Source: Verrucomicrobiales bacterium | GTDB lineage: Bacteria > Verrucomicrobiota > Verrucomicrobiia > Verrucomicrobiales > Akkermansiaceae | Direction of reading: 5' to 3' | DNA: 9,844 bases | NCBI GenBank assembly: GCA_003527555.1 | Contig: DPWT01000044.1 | Coordinates: 1 to 9,844, forward strand | Part shown: positions 1-5,853 of the stretch, one piece after another | How positions within the stretch are numbered: the stretch's first letter is position 1 | Layout of the letters: every line of letters starts with the position of its first letter | Position numbers and translations under genes: made by a program | The notes under the pieces: model-generated | Databases searched by the model: none | Seen by the model: only the letters and a program-made list of their open reading frames with translations | What the model was told of the DNA's origin: nothing

Positions 1-341
1 TATTTATGAAGATTTTAAAAAGTTTTAGTAATGTTAGATAAATCCAGTCTATCCAAGGCATAGTAAGGATCAAATTCCCCTTGGTTGGTGGATCTAAAAA
101 TTTATTTTCTTCCCAGCCAGCCTTTCATTTCCTGTTTTCTACTCGGCGATTTCCAGCGAGCATCATGATCTATGAAGTTATTGACTATCATCATATACGA
201 CAAAAATATTAGGGCAGAAAATCTGCAGCCCGCCACCCATCAACACCAGCTATTTTTTAATGCAAGTTGGGCATTTCACATGATCCTCTGATGTTGAGCA
301 TACTTAAATTTGTCTGCCGCCTGTAAGCGCTTTGTGAAGAA
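1..341. other. AT-rich intergenic region, no convincing gene
   Basis: This stretch lies downstream of gluQRS (minus strand). No RNA gene or recognised protein is visible. On the minus strand a short frame from 194 to 102 would encode about 30 residues (starts MMIVNNF, ends KGWLGRK). The same frame stays open after its stop as far as a second stop at 15-17, where the peptide looks protein-like (contains GEFDPYYALDRLDL). This could be a decayed gene, a dispersed intergenic repeat or chance. A bulged hairpin at 212-231 is listed separately as a possible gluQRS terminator. Confidence 0.5.
202..231 (-). terminator. possible rho-independent terminator of gluQRS
   Basis: Read on the minus strand, GGGCTGCAGATTTTCTGCCC can fold into a stem of about 8 bp with a 3-nt bulge and a small T loop. 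It is followed by TAATATTTTTG, a T-rich tail. It lies about 110 nt after the gluQRS stop. The bulge and the interrupted T-run make it a weak candidate. Confidence 0.3.
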
Positions 342-1181
342 TTAGGCCAGCATCGCAAGGACCTCATCAGGTGATCTCCCCTGCTCCCGAAGGTTTTTGA
401 TGCTGAGAGCATCATCGCGCTTGGCTAGGCGCTTGCCGTTTGTATCCAGAATAAGTCGATGATGGTGGTATCGAGTCTCAGGGAGATTTAATAAATTTTG
501 AAGAATCCGGTGTACATGGGTAGATGGGAGAAGATCCTCACCACGAGTAACATCCGTAATTTCTTGATAGGCATCATCGACTACGACTGCCAGGTGATAA
601 GAAGTGGTGATATCTTTGCGTGCGAGCACAACGTCACCGAGCAAATCGGGATCCACTACTACCTTACCATGCAATTGATCAGTAAAAAATAGACGCTCTG
701 CGATGGGCCGAATGGCAACACTATTGAGACGCCAGCAGTGTGGATCTCCAGCTTCTAGACGCATTGCTTTTTCAGCCAATGATAGATTACGGCAGGTGCC
801 GGGGTAGAGTAAGCTCTCTTTCCCGTGTGGAGCATTGGTCAGCGAATTAATCTCCTGCTGGATTTCTTTTCGTGTGCAGAAACATGGATAAACCGCATTC
901 ATCACTTTGAGTTTGTCTAGGGCATCGCTGTATGCGGACAAGCGATCGCACTGGCGCAATGGACTGCCAGTTGACTCAATACCCAACCAATGAAGGTCTT
1001 GCTCGATTTCCTCGTAGTATTCCTCCCTGACACGGGTGGTATCGATGTCCTCGAAGCGAAGTAAGAAACGGCCCCCTGATTTTGATGCTACGTCACAGGC
1101 GTATTTGGCAGCATAGACATGGCCCAGGTGTAACTGACCTGTGGGTGATGGGGCAAACCGAGTGATCACGAAACAATTCAT
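342..1181 (-). CDS. gluQRS: glutamyl-Q tRNA(Asp) synthetase
   Basis: This is a class I aminoacyl-tRNA synthetase-like enzyme that activates glutamate and attaches it to the queuosine base at position 34 of tRNA-Asp, in the cytoplasm. The 279 residues cover only the catalytic core of GluRS and lack its anticodon-binding domain, as usual for the family. The N-terminus reads RFAPSPTGQLHLGH (HIGH-type motif, H18 and H21). A zinc site matches YadB: C100 and C102 in CFC, then Y126 and C130 in YPGTC. TRGEDLL follows near 212, and a KMSKS-like KRLAKR lies at 250-255. An in-frame ATG lies 72 nt upstream at 1253, but it would add 24 residues before the conserved N-terminus, and a candidate promoter lies between the two, so the start at 1181 is preferred. 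No Shine-Dalgarno is visible. It is divergent from the metal-uptake operon and probably unrelated to it in function. Confidence 0.93.
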   Translation of the reverse strand: MNCFVITRFAPSPTGQLHLGHVYAAKYACDVASKSGGRFLLRFEDIDTTRVREEYYEEIEQDLHWLGIESTGSPLRQCDRLSAYSDALDKLKVMNAVYPCFCTRKEIQQEINSLTNAPHGKESLLYPGTCRNLSLAEKAMRLEAGDPHCWRLNSVAIRPIAERLFFTDQLHGKVVVDPDLLGDVVLARKDITTSYHLAVVVDDAYQEITDVTRGEDLLPSTHVHRILQNLLNLPETRYHHHRLILDTNGKRLAKRDDALSIKNLREQGRSPDEVLAMLA

Positions 1182-1196
1182 AAATTCTAGTCGTAT

Positions 1197-1225
1197 ATTA
1201 TCAAACTCCAAAAGTATTAACACAA
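1197..1225 (-). promoter_or_regulatory. candidate sigma70-type promoter of gluQRS
   Basis: On the minus strand TTGTGT (1225-1220) and GATAAT (1202-1197) are 17 nt apart. The -10 box matches the consensus at 5 of 6 bases and the -35 box at 3 of 6. Transcription would begin about 10 nt before the ATG at 1181, giving a very short leader. It falls inside the longer reading frame that starts at 1253, which argues against that longer start. Confidence 0.4.
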
Positions 1226-1226
1226 T
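1198..1226 (+). promoter_or_regulatory. weak candidate promoter of the metal-uptake operon
   Basis: On the plus strand TTATCA (1198-1203) and CACAAT (1221-1226) are 17 nt apart, each matching the consensus at 4 of 6 bases. It overlaps the opposite-strand gluQRS candidate, so the two promoters would share one site. Predicted transcription would begin near 1233, inside the palindrome at 1229-1238. This is a pattern match only. Confidence 0.22.
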
Positions 1227-1228
1227 TT

Positions 1229-1238
1229 TATTGCAATA
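1229..1238. promoter_or_regulatory. perfect 10-bp palindrome, possible operator for the metal operon
   Basis: TATTGCAATA is its own reverse complement and lies 31 nt before the znuA start, in the divergent region. Metal-uptake operons of this kind are usually controlled by a Fur-family repressor (Zur or Mur) binding an AT-rich palindrome near the promoter. The position fits such a site, but the sequence does not match a Zur box that I can name, and no regulator gene lies in the window. Confidence 0.25.
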
Positions 1239-1269
1239 GTTGTTTCGTTGCATTAACTAACCCCACTAC

Positions 1270-2163
1270 ATGAGTAAGTCCATCATCCTCATCGCATTAA
1301 CACTCTCAGTGCAGCTGTCTCTGGTAACTGCACAAACTCGTCTCAAAGTCGCCAGTCTTCATCCATTAATTACTGATGTCGCAAGGAATGTGGCGGGACA
1401 ACACGCAAAAGTTGTGCAACTCATTGATCCGCATGCTGACCCACATCATTTTCAGCCAACGCCAAAAGCTTTACTCAGGGCAAGAGGAGCGCAAATCTAC
1501 TTAGCGAGCGGTAAGAATCTCGAGTCTTATCTGAACAAGCTCAGAAGCACACTCGGTAAGAGCGCAACTGTAGTCGAAGTGGGTAAGACGATTCCATCAC
1601 AAACGATCAGTGGCAGAGACAGTATGTATGTCTGTTGTCCGCGGCATTCGAAGGGCTCGATCGATCCTCACTGGTGGCATCGAGTGAGCAACATGCAAAA
1701 AGCGGCGCGTGTGATTGCCAAGGAATACTCCAAAATTGATCCTACTAATGCTGCGGCGTATAAAGCGAATGCGGCTAAATATTCTAAGAAGCTATCGTCA
1801 CTGCATTCATGGGTTAAACGTGAGGTGAGCCGTATTCCGCGTAAAAATCGTATTCTCAGCACAGCCCATGCTGCATTTGGCTATTTCTGCAACGAGTATG
1901 GATTTAAGGCTCTCCCTGTGATGGGTGTTACCTCTCAGCAAAGGACAAGTGCCACATATCAAGCAGAAGCTATCCGAGAAATCAGAAAAAATGGTGTCAA
2001 AGCGGTCTTCCCAGAGCAACGAGCAAACCCAAAATCACTGAGGGTTATTGCAAAAGAATCGGGTGTAAAACTGGGAGGAACATTGGTTGCCGATGGCGCA
2101 GCTAATTATCAACAAATGATGCGTGATAATGTAATCAAAATCGTCGCAGCACTCAGCCAGTAG
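1270..2163 (+). CDS. znuA: zinc/manganese ABC transporter substrate-binding protein (ZnuA/TroA family)
   Basis: This is a periplasmic metal-binding protein of the cluster A-I type that hands metal to the ABC permease encoded downstream. A signal peptide covers residues 1-21 (hydrophobic 5-19, probable cleavage VTA/QT); there is no lipobox Cys. The expected ligands are visible: H59 in the DPH-x-F-x-PTP motif, H134 in DPHWW, H200 in STAHAAFGYF, and D275 in LVADG as the fourth ligand, as in TroA-like proteins. The length of 297 is normal. Instead of the long His-rich loop of many ZnuA proteins, the stretch before H134 is short and holds adjacent cysteines C122-C123 and H126. A further Cys, C207, follows H200. 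There is no clear Shine-Dalgarno. It is the first gene of the operon. Zinc is favoured because of the His-rich barrel protein downstream, but manganese cannot be excluded from sequence. Confidence 0.9.
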   Translation: MSKSIILIALTLSVQLSLVTAQTRLKVASLHPLITDVARNVAGQHAKVVQLIDPHADPHHFQPTPKALLRARGAQIYLASGKNLESYLNKLRSTLGKSATVVEVGKTIPSQTISGRDSMYVCCPRHSKGSIDPHWWHRVSNMQKAARVIAKEYSKIDPTNAAAYKANAAKYSKKLSSLHSWVKREVSRIPRKNRILSTAHAAFGYFCNEYGFKALPVMGVTSQQRTSATYQAEAIREIRKNGVKAVFPEQRANPKSLRVIAKESGVKLGGTLVADGAANYQQMMRDNVIKIVAALSQ

Positions 2164-2209
2164 CTGTGCATTTTATTCGTTCACAAATCACTCGCATTTC
2201 ACCAAATCT

Positions 2210-2692
2210 ATGAGGGGCCTACCACCTATTCAAGCGCTGTTACTATTGATTATACTCTGTTGCCTCGGCGCTGTCGGTAGTCATTACATCGGCCTTGGAG
2301 TAGCTGACACCCCGACAGAAAAACCGTTGGGCCCTGTGACTTCAGATGAAGTCATAGAGGCTGAAGTCGAACTCGTTTTCTCCTCTCCTCCTGAGTCTTA
2401 CAGTTTGTCTCAACCGCCTGCAATCACTGGAGAACCTGATCAGGTATTGCTTGAATCATCAAACCTTACAGAGAACCCCTGTTATGGTGATGTTAACATC
2501 ATGGCACACCGCGTATCAACGTATTGGCTGCATGTCCGTTGGCAGAACGAGGCCGCGGAAAACACGCAACATTTCGTACGGATCAATATTTCGCCAAGCT
2601 ACGGGAAAAGTCGTTCATTCACCTATTTCTCCGGTTCCAAGGAAATCGATGAAACATTTGATTATTCTACAGGAGGGAGCCGAAATGAGTAA
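2210..2692 (+). CDS. unknown membrane-anchored protein inside the metal-uptake operon
   Basis: I do not recognise this 160-residue protein. Residues 8-27 form one hydrophobic segment (ALLLLIILCCLGAVG), too long and Cys-rich for a clean signal peptide and without a strict lipobox, so it is probably an N-terminal anchor with the remainder in the periplasm. Residues 28-75 are Pro-, Glu- and Ser-rich and look like a linker. Residues about 90-152 alternate polar and hydrophobic residues (STYWLHVRWQ, HFVRINISPSYG, SRSFTYFSG), which suggests a small beta-sheet domain. Only one Cys (in NPCYGD) lies outside the membrane segment. It follows znuA by 46 nt and overlaps the ATPase gene by 8 nt, so it is clearly part of the operon. 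A role as an accessory factor of the transporter, for example docking the binding protein or linking to the outer membrane, is inference only. Confidence 0.75.
   Translation: MRGLPPIQALLLLIILCCLGAVGSHYIGLGVADTPTEKPLGPVTSDEVIEAEVELVFSSPPESYSLSQPPAITGEPDQVLLESSNLTENPCYGDVNIMAHRVSTYWLHVRWQNEAAENTQHFVRINISPSYGKSRSFTYFSGSKEIDETFDYSTGGSRNE
2671..2677 (+). promoter_or_regulatory. strong Shine-Dalgarno fixing the ABC ATPase start
   Basis: AGGAGGG lies 7 nt before the ATG at 2685, inside the end of the preceding gene. It is the only textbook ribosome binding site I see in the window. It decides in favour of the 252-residue ATPase rather than the longer in-frame opening at 2451. Confidence 0.85.
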
Positions 2693-3443
2693 TTGTAAGC
2701 ATGTTCATACTGAGGGGCAAACTCACCAATTGCTCGTCAATAATCTCGAAGTTGCCTATCGCACAGATACAGTTCTGAAGGATATCAATTTATCAGCTCA
2801 TTGCGGTAGCAGCCTCGCTCTTGTTGGTCCAAATGGGGCTGGGAAAAGCACCTTGCTCAAATCGATTGCCGGACTTATAAAGCCGAAAAAGGGGGAAATC
2901 ACATGGGCAGGTGAGGACAATATGAAGTGCCGCGGAGGCGAGTTTGCCTACCTTCCCCAGAATGAGAAAGTCAACTGGGATTTTCCAATTACGGTACAAG
3001 GCGTTGTTGAAATGGGTCGGTATTCCCAGCTTGGGGCATGGGGGAAATTCACAAAAAAAGATGACCTAGCCATTCAGCGGGCACTTGATTTGATGGAGAT
3101 GAACGGCGAGCTTGCGCAGCGCCAAATCAGCGAATTGTCTGGAGGTCAAAAACAACGGGCATTTATTGCGCGCGCAATCGCTCAAGAGGCTCACGTCTTA
3201 CTTTTAGATGAGCCGTTTACAGGACTCGATCGTGAGCACACTGCCAACCTTAGCCGACTTTTGCGCAAGCTAACGAAAGAAAGCCGGCTAGTGATCGCCT
3301 CACATCATGACATCAACACACTGACCGATACATTTGATCAGATTCTTTTGCTTAATCGCATTGTTATAGCGATGGGTGAATGCCGCGATACTCTGACGGA
3401 AGAAAATCTTAACCTCACATTTAAAAACACAAGTCATGTCTGA
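2685..3443 (+). CDS. znuC: zinc/manganese ABC transporter ATP-binding protein
   Basis: This cytoplasmic ATPase drives the metal importer together with the permease encoded next. It has 252 residues. Walker A is GPNGAGKST (48-56), the Q-loop is at YLPQNEKVNWDFP (Q92), the signature is LSGGQKQR (151-158), Walker B is VLLLDEP (171-177) and the H-loop is ASHHD (205-209). The WDFPITV...VVEMGRY stretch after the Q-loop is typical of the Mn/Zn/Fe uptake ATPases (MntB, SitB, TroB, ZnuC). The first ten residues hold C4, H6 and H8, a small metal-ligand-like cluster before the conserved fold. The start overlaps the upstream stop by 8 nt (ATGAGTAA) with a perfect Shine-Dalgarno, and the stop overlaps the permease start by 8 nt (ATGTCTGA), so translation is probably coupled on both sides. 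Confidence 0.93.
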   Translation: MSNCKHVHTEGQTHQLLVNNLEVAYRTDTVLKDINLSAHCGSSLALVGPNGAGKSTLLKSIAGLIKPKKGEITWAGEDNMKCRGGEFAYLPQNEKVNWDFPITVQGVVEMGRYSQLGAWGKFTKKDDLAIQRALDLMEMNGELAQRQISELSGGQKQRAFIARAIAQEAHVLLLDEPFTGLDREHTANLSRLLRKLTKESRLVIASHHDINTLTDTFDQILLLNRIVIAMGECRDTLTEENLNLTFKNTSHV

Positions 3444-4281
3444 TTTACTACAAATGTTAGACATGCCGTTTTTCCGCAGGGCGCTAGCTGCGGCTGCTCT
3501 GATTGGATTTACCAATGGGTTTGTCAGTGGGTTTGTCTTGCTTCGGCGCAGCTCACTCACATTGAGCGCGTTGAGTCATACACTATTGCCTGGCATTGTT
3601 GTGGTTGTCCTAATCACTGGTGTTCTGAACCAAGCGGGTGCTTTCACAGGCGCTTTGTTAGCATCATTAATAGTTGGAATCGCATCGATAACGGTCACTC
3701 GCTATACGCGGCTCCCACAGAGCACCGCTATTGCCATATTTTACACAGCTGCCGTAGCACTTGGAGTGATATTGATTCCCTATGCACACACCTCTCAGAA
3801 CCTAGAACAGTGGCTTTTTGGGACTATTCAAACCATGGGAGATACGGATCTAAAGGTATTTTTTGGTATCGCCTGTTTCACGCTGATGAGCTCGACGTTA
3901 TTCATGAGGCCGCTGTTGCTCACGCTTTTTGAACCCAATGTCGCAGCTGTCCAAGGCGTCAACGTACGGCGGATGAACTACCTGCTCTACACACTGATGA
4001 TCTTCGCACTCATGGCGAGCTTTCAAGCAGTTGGACCAATTTTATCGATTGGTTTGTTAGTAGCGCCGGGAGCTATTATCTCTCTATTCACTAACAACAC
4101 AAAGTGGCTGTTCTGGGGCGGGGGTATTATAGGCTGCGTGGCCGCGGTTCTCGCAGTAATTATTTCTATTCCACTCAATATCCCCACCGGTCCCGCCATA
4201 GTCTTGGTTTTGGGAACATTATTTCTCCTCGCTTACATTTCTGTGACTAGCCGGAAATTCCACAGCAATACGTCTTCCTGA
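3436..4281 (+). CDS. znuB: ABC-3 family zinc/manganese permease
   Basis: This is the inner-membrane channel of the metal importer. The 281 residues are strongly hydrophobic with about eight predicted membrane segments (roughly 14-35, 51-67, 72-88, 97-115, 143-158, 186-203, 207-221 and 229-268 with one break). Family hallmarks include LSALSHTLLPGIVV (43-56), LEQWLFGTI (120s), and VGPILSIGLLVAPGA in the second half. The length is typical for ZnuB, TroC and MntC-type permeases, and a single permease gene would form the usual homodimer. It has no Shine-Dalgarno and overlaps the ATPase gene by 8 nt, so it depends on coupled translation. The barrel-protein gene begins 31-79 nt later, depending on its start. 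Confidence 0.92.
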   Translation: MSDLLQMLDMPFFRRALAAAALIGFTNGFVSGFVLLRRSSLTLSALSHTLLPGIVVVVLITGVLNQAGAFTGALLASLIVGIASITVTRYTRLPQSTAIAIFYTAAVALGVILIPYAHTSQNLEQWLFGTIQTMGDTDLKVFFGIACFTLMSSTLFMRPLLLTLFEPNVAAVQGVNVRRMNYLLYTLMIFALMASFQAVGPILSIGLLVAPGAIISLFTNNTKWLFWGGGIIGCVAAVLAVIISIPLNIPTGPAIVLVLGTLFLLAYISVTSRKFHSNTSS

Positions 4282-4303
4282 CAATCACTTGCGACAAGCA
4301 AGC

Positions 4304-4375
4304 ACACACAACATGAAAATGAAAACCACATACAACATGAAAAAGAAAACCACATACAACATGAAAAATATATCA
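4304..4375 (+). repeat. 24-nt tandem repeat, about 2.7 copies, each carrying an ATG
   Basis: Three units start at 4304, 4328 and 4352. Each reads ACA(C/T)ACAACATGAAAA. Units 1 and 2 differ at 2 of 24 positions; unit 3 matches unit 2 over its first 17 nt and then diverges into the coding sequence. The ATGs at 4313, 4337 and 4361 are all in frame with the barrel-protein gene. Read through, the repeat encodes the 8-residue unit MKKKTTYN (MKMKTTYN in unit 1). Confidence 0.9.
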
Positions 4376-5521
4376 TCAAAGCTCGGCTTACCGGTCATTG
4401 CCGCGATGATTTCCTCACTTGCCACGGGAACTTCCCATGGTGAGATAACTCCACTTGATATCCGCCTGGATCCTACATTGCACTTTCGTGCCGTTCATGG
4501 AAACACGACTATGCATGATGGCATGGAAGGCCTCGGTGGACACGACCCATCACAAGATAATTTTAATTTTCAAGGGTTCGAAATAGGGACCAGTTTACAC
4601 ATCGGAGAGCACGTCAAAGGTTTTGCAACCGTCAATGTTTACAAACTTGATGGTGACGATTTTGACGCTGAATTCGAGGAAGGGTTTCTCAAACTTGTCA
4701 ATCTCCCTGGAGGATTTGAACTACGTGGAGGTCGGATGCTTTCCCGTCTTGGTATTCAGAATGCCCGCCACCTTCATGCTTGGGATTTCGCTGATGCCAA
4801 CCTGATGAATGTGAGGTTCCTCGGCGAAGAAGGCTTTGCCGTTGACGGCACCGAAATCACTTGGCTAGCTCCCACACCTTGGGAAGATGCATTGAGTATT
4901 GGATTCGGATCAGCTGTTGCTCATGATCACGAACACGGCGAGGATGGTGATGATGACGATGGTGGCGATGAAGATCACGGACACGGTGAAGAAGCCGAGA
5001 TGGCACGCCCTGAAAAAAATATCGTGGCGATCCGCTATCAGGCTCTTTTCGGTCCAAGTGATTTCCATCGCTTCCGTGCTGGTGGCAGCTTCCTGACTGG
5101 AGACAACGGCTTTGACAAAACCACACGTATCTATGGTGCTGACTTCACCTACACGTGGCGTGAGAAAGGATTAGAGTCTGGCGGCAAACAATTCCGCTGG
5201 CGCAACGAGTGGTTGATGCGGGACGTAGATACAGATGAAGGTGGATTTAAGGATAACGGCTACTCAACCGCTCTTCTTTATGAATTCATCGAGGGCTGGG
5301 AAGCAGGACTGCGATATGATTATATCGAAGGAGTCAGTGACCCTATGCTTGCTGAACGCCGCCGCATTTCTCCATCCATCACGAAGCACTTCGACTTTGG
5401 TAACGATCTTCGAGCTCTAGTTCGTCTACAATACAACCATGACGATATTGATGGTCATGAAAATGAGGACAGCGTCTGGCTTCAATTCGGATTTGATTGG
5501 GGTCCCGGCGAAGTACGTTAA
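4361..5521 (+). CDS. outer-membrane beta-barrel (porin-like) protein with a His/Asp/Glu-rich loop
   Basis: This is probably an outer-membrane protein that lets zinc in or concentrates it for the ABC importer. From the ATG at 4361 it has 386 residues with a signal peptide over about 1-26 (MKNISSKLGL..., cleavage near GTSHG/E). In-frame ATGs at 4313, 4319 and 4337 belong to a repeat and would add 8-16 Lys- and Thr-rich residues before the signal; the last ATG gives the most normal signal peptide. The rest shows amphipathic strands with aromatic belts, as in porins, ending in VWLQFGFDWG near the C-terminus. Residues 188-213 form a loop with five His and many Asp and Glu (HDHEHGEDGDDDD...), a plausible metal-binding segment; the N-terminal part also has scattered His. 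It is last in the operon and is followed by a strong terminator. I do not know a gene name for it. Confidence 0.8.
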   Translation: MKNISSKLGLPVIAAMISSLATGTSHGEITPLDIRLDPTLHFRAVHGNTTMHDGMEGLGGHDPSQDNFNFQGFEIGTSLHIGEHVKGFATVNVYKLDGDDFDAEFEEGFLKLVNLPGGFELRGGRMLSRLGIQNARHLHAWDFADANLMNVRFLGEEGFAVDGTEITWLAPTPWEDALSIGFGSAVAHDHEHGEDGDDDDGGDEDHGHGEEAEMARPEKNIVAIRYQALFGPSDFHRFRAGGSFLTGDNGFDKTTRIYGADFTYTWREKGLESGGKQFRWRNEWLMRDVDTDEGGFKDNGYSTALLYEFIEGWEAGLRYDYIEGVSDPMLAERRRISPSITKHFDFGNDLRALVRLQYNHDDIDGHENEDSVWLQFGFDWGPGEVR

Positions 5522-5541
5522 ATAATATTCATTGTTTATGA

Positions 5542-5556
5542 CTTATCTAAGATAAG
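5542..5556. repeat. short inverted repeat just after the barrel gene
   Basis: CTTATC-TAA-GATAAG is a perfect 6-bp inverted repeat with a 3-nt spacer, 20 nt after the stop codon and 16 nt before the terminator stem. It may be a small extra hairpin that protects the operon mRNA end, or chance in AT-rich DNA. Confidence 0.4.
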
Positions 5557-5572
5557 ATGAGTCACTGGATAT

Positions 5573-5606
5573 AACGGGGTGGAACTTTATGTTCCACCCC
5601 GTTTTT
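5573..5606 (+). terminator. rho-independent terminator of the metal-uptake operon
   Basis: AACGGGGTGGAAC (5573-5585) and GTTCCACCCCGTT (5591-5603) form a perfect 13-bp stem around a TTTAT loop, followed by a T-run to 5606. It lies 51 nt after the barrel-gene stop and marks the end of the operon. Confidence 0.92.
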
Positions 5607-5853
5607 ATGTTTACCCGTGATATATTCACCTCAGATACATCACATCTGGCGGTAACAAGCGCTCCGTAATATTCGCCAGACCACCTACAAGATAATACGA
5701 CTTTATATCACTTTTTGTGATAGCACGCTATTTCATCTCAATTGATGATATGATCATGCGCAATAGCTAGTATTATGCTTCCGCATCATCAATCAAAACA
5801 CCGGAATGATTACCCAATCTTTCTGTAATTTATGATTGAGTGGGAACAAAACG
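5607..5853. other. non-coding region rich in inverted repeats, upstream of trmO
   Basis: No protein-coding frame of note is visible here. Three structures stand out: TCTGGCG/CGCCAGA arms at 5645-5651 and 5674-5680 (7 bp, 22-nt loop); TATCAC-TTTTT-GTGATA at 5706-5722; and an imperfect pair in which ATTGATGAT...GCG (5741-5760) can pair with CGCATCATCAAT (5782-5793) apart from a bulge. The region also holds the palindromes TCAATTGA (5738-5745) and ATGATCAT (5749-5756). It should contain the trmO promoter, but I see no convincing -35/-10 pair. It could hold a small RNA or operators; nothing identifies one. Confidence 0.55.
5706..5722. repeat. perfect inverted repeat TATCAC-N5-GTGATA
   Basis: The 6-bp arms surround a run of five T. 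The symmetrical 17-nt shape resembles a repressor operator, about 130 nt before the trmO start. As a hairpin it would be weak. No known regulator motif matches with certainty. Confidence 0.35.

Noticed and set aside
1182..1253. Longer gluQRS starting at the ATG at 1253
   Set aside because: The extra 24 residues precede the conserved N-terminus, and a candidate promoter lies between the two starts.
2451..2684. Longer in-frame opening of the ABC ATPase
   Set aside because: It would add 78 residues unrelated to the family, lies inside the unknown protein gene in another frame, and ignores the perfect Shine-Dalgarno at 2671-2677.
4289..4312. Barrel gene starting at TTG 4289
   Set aside because: A TTG with no ribosome binding site is less likely than the repeated ATGs, and it puts a non-signal-like stretch before the signal peptide.
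5645..5680. Integron attC-like or transposon-end structure
   Set aside because: The 7-bp arms lack the conserved attC core boxes, and there is no integrase, cassette or target duplication nearby.
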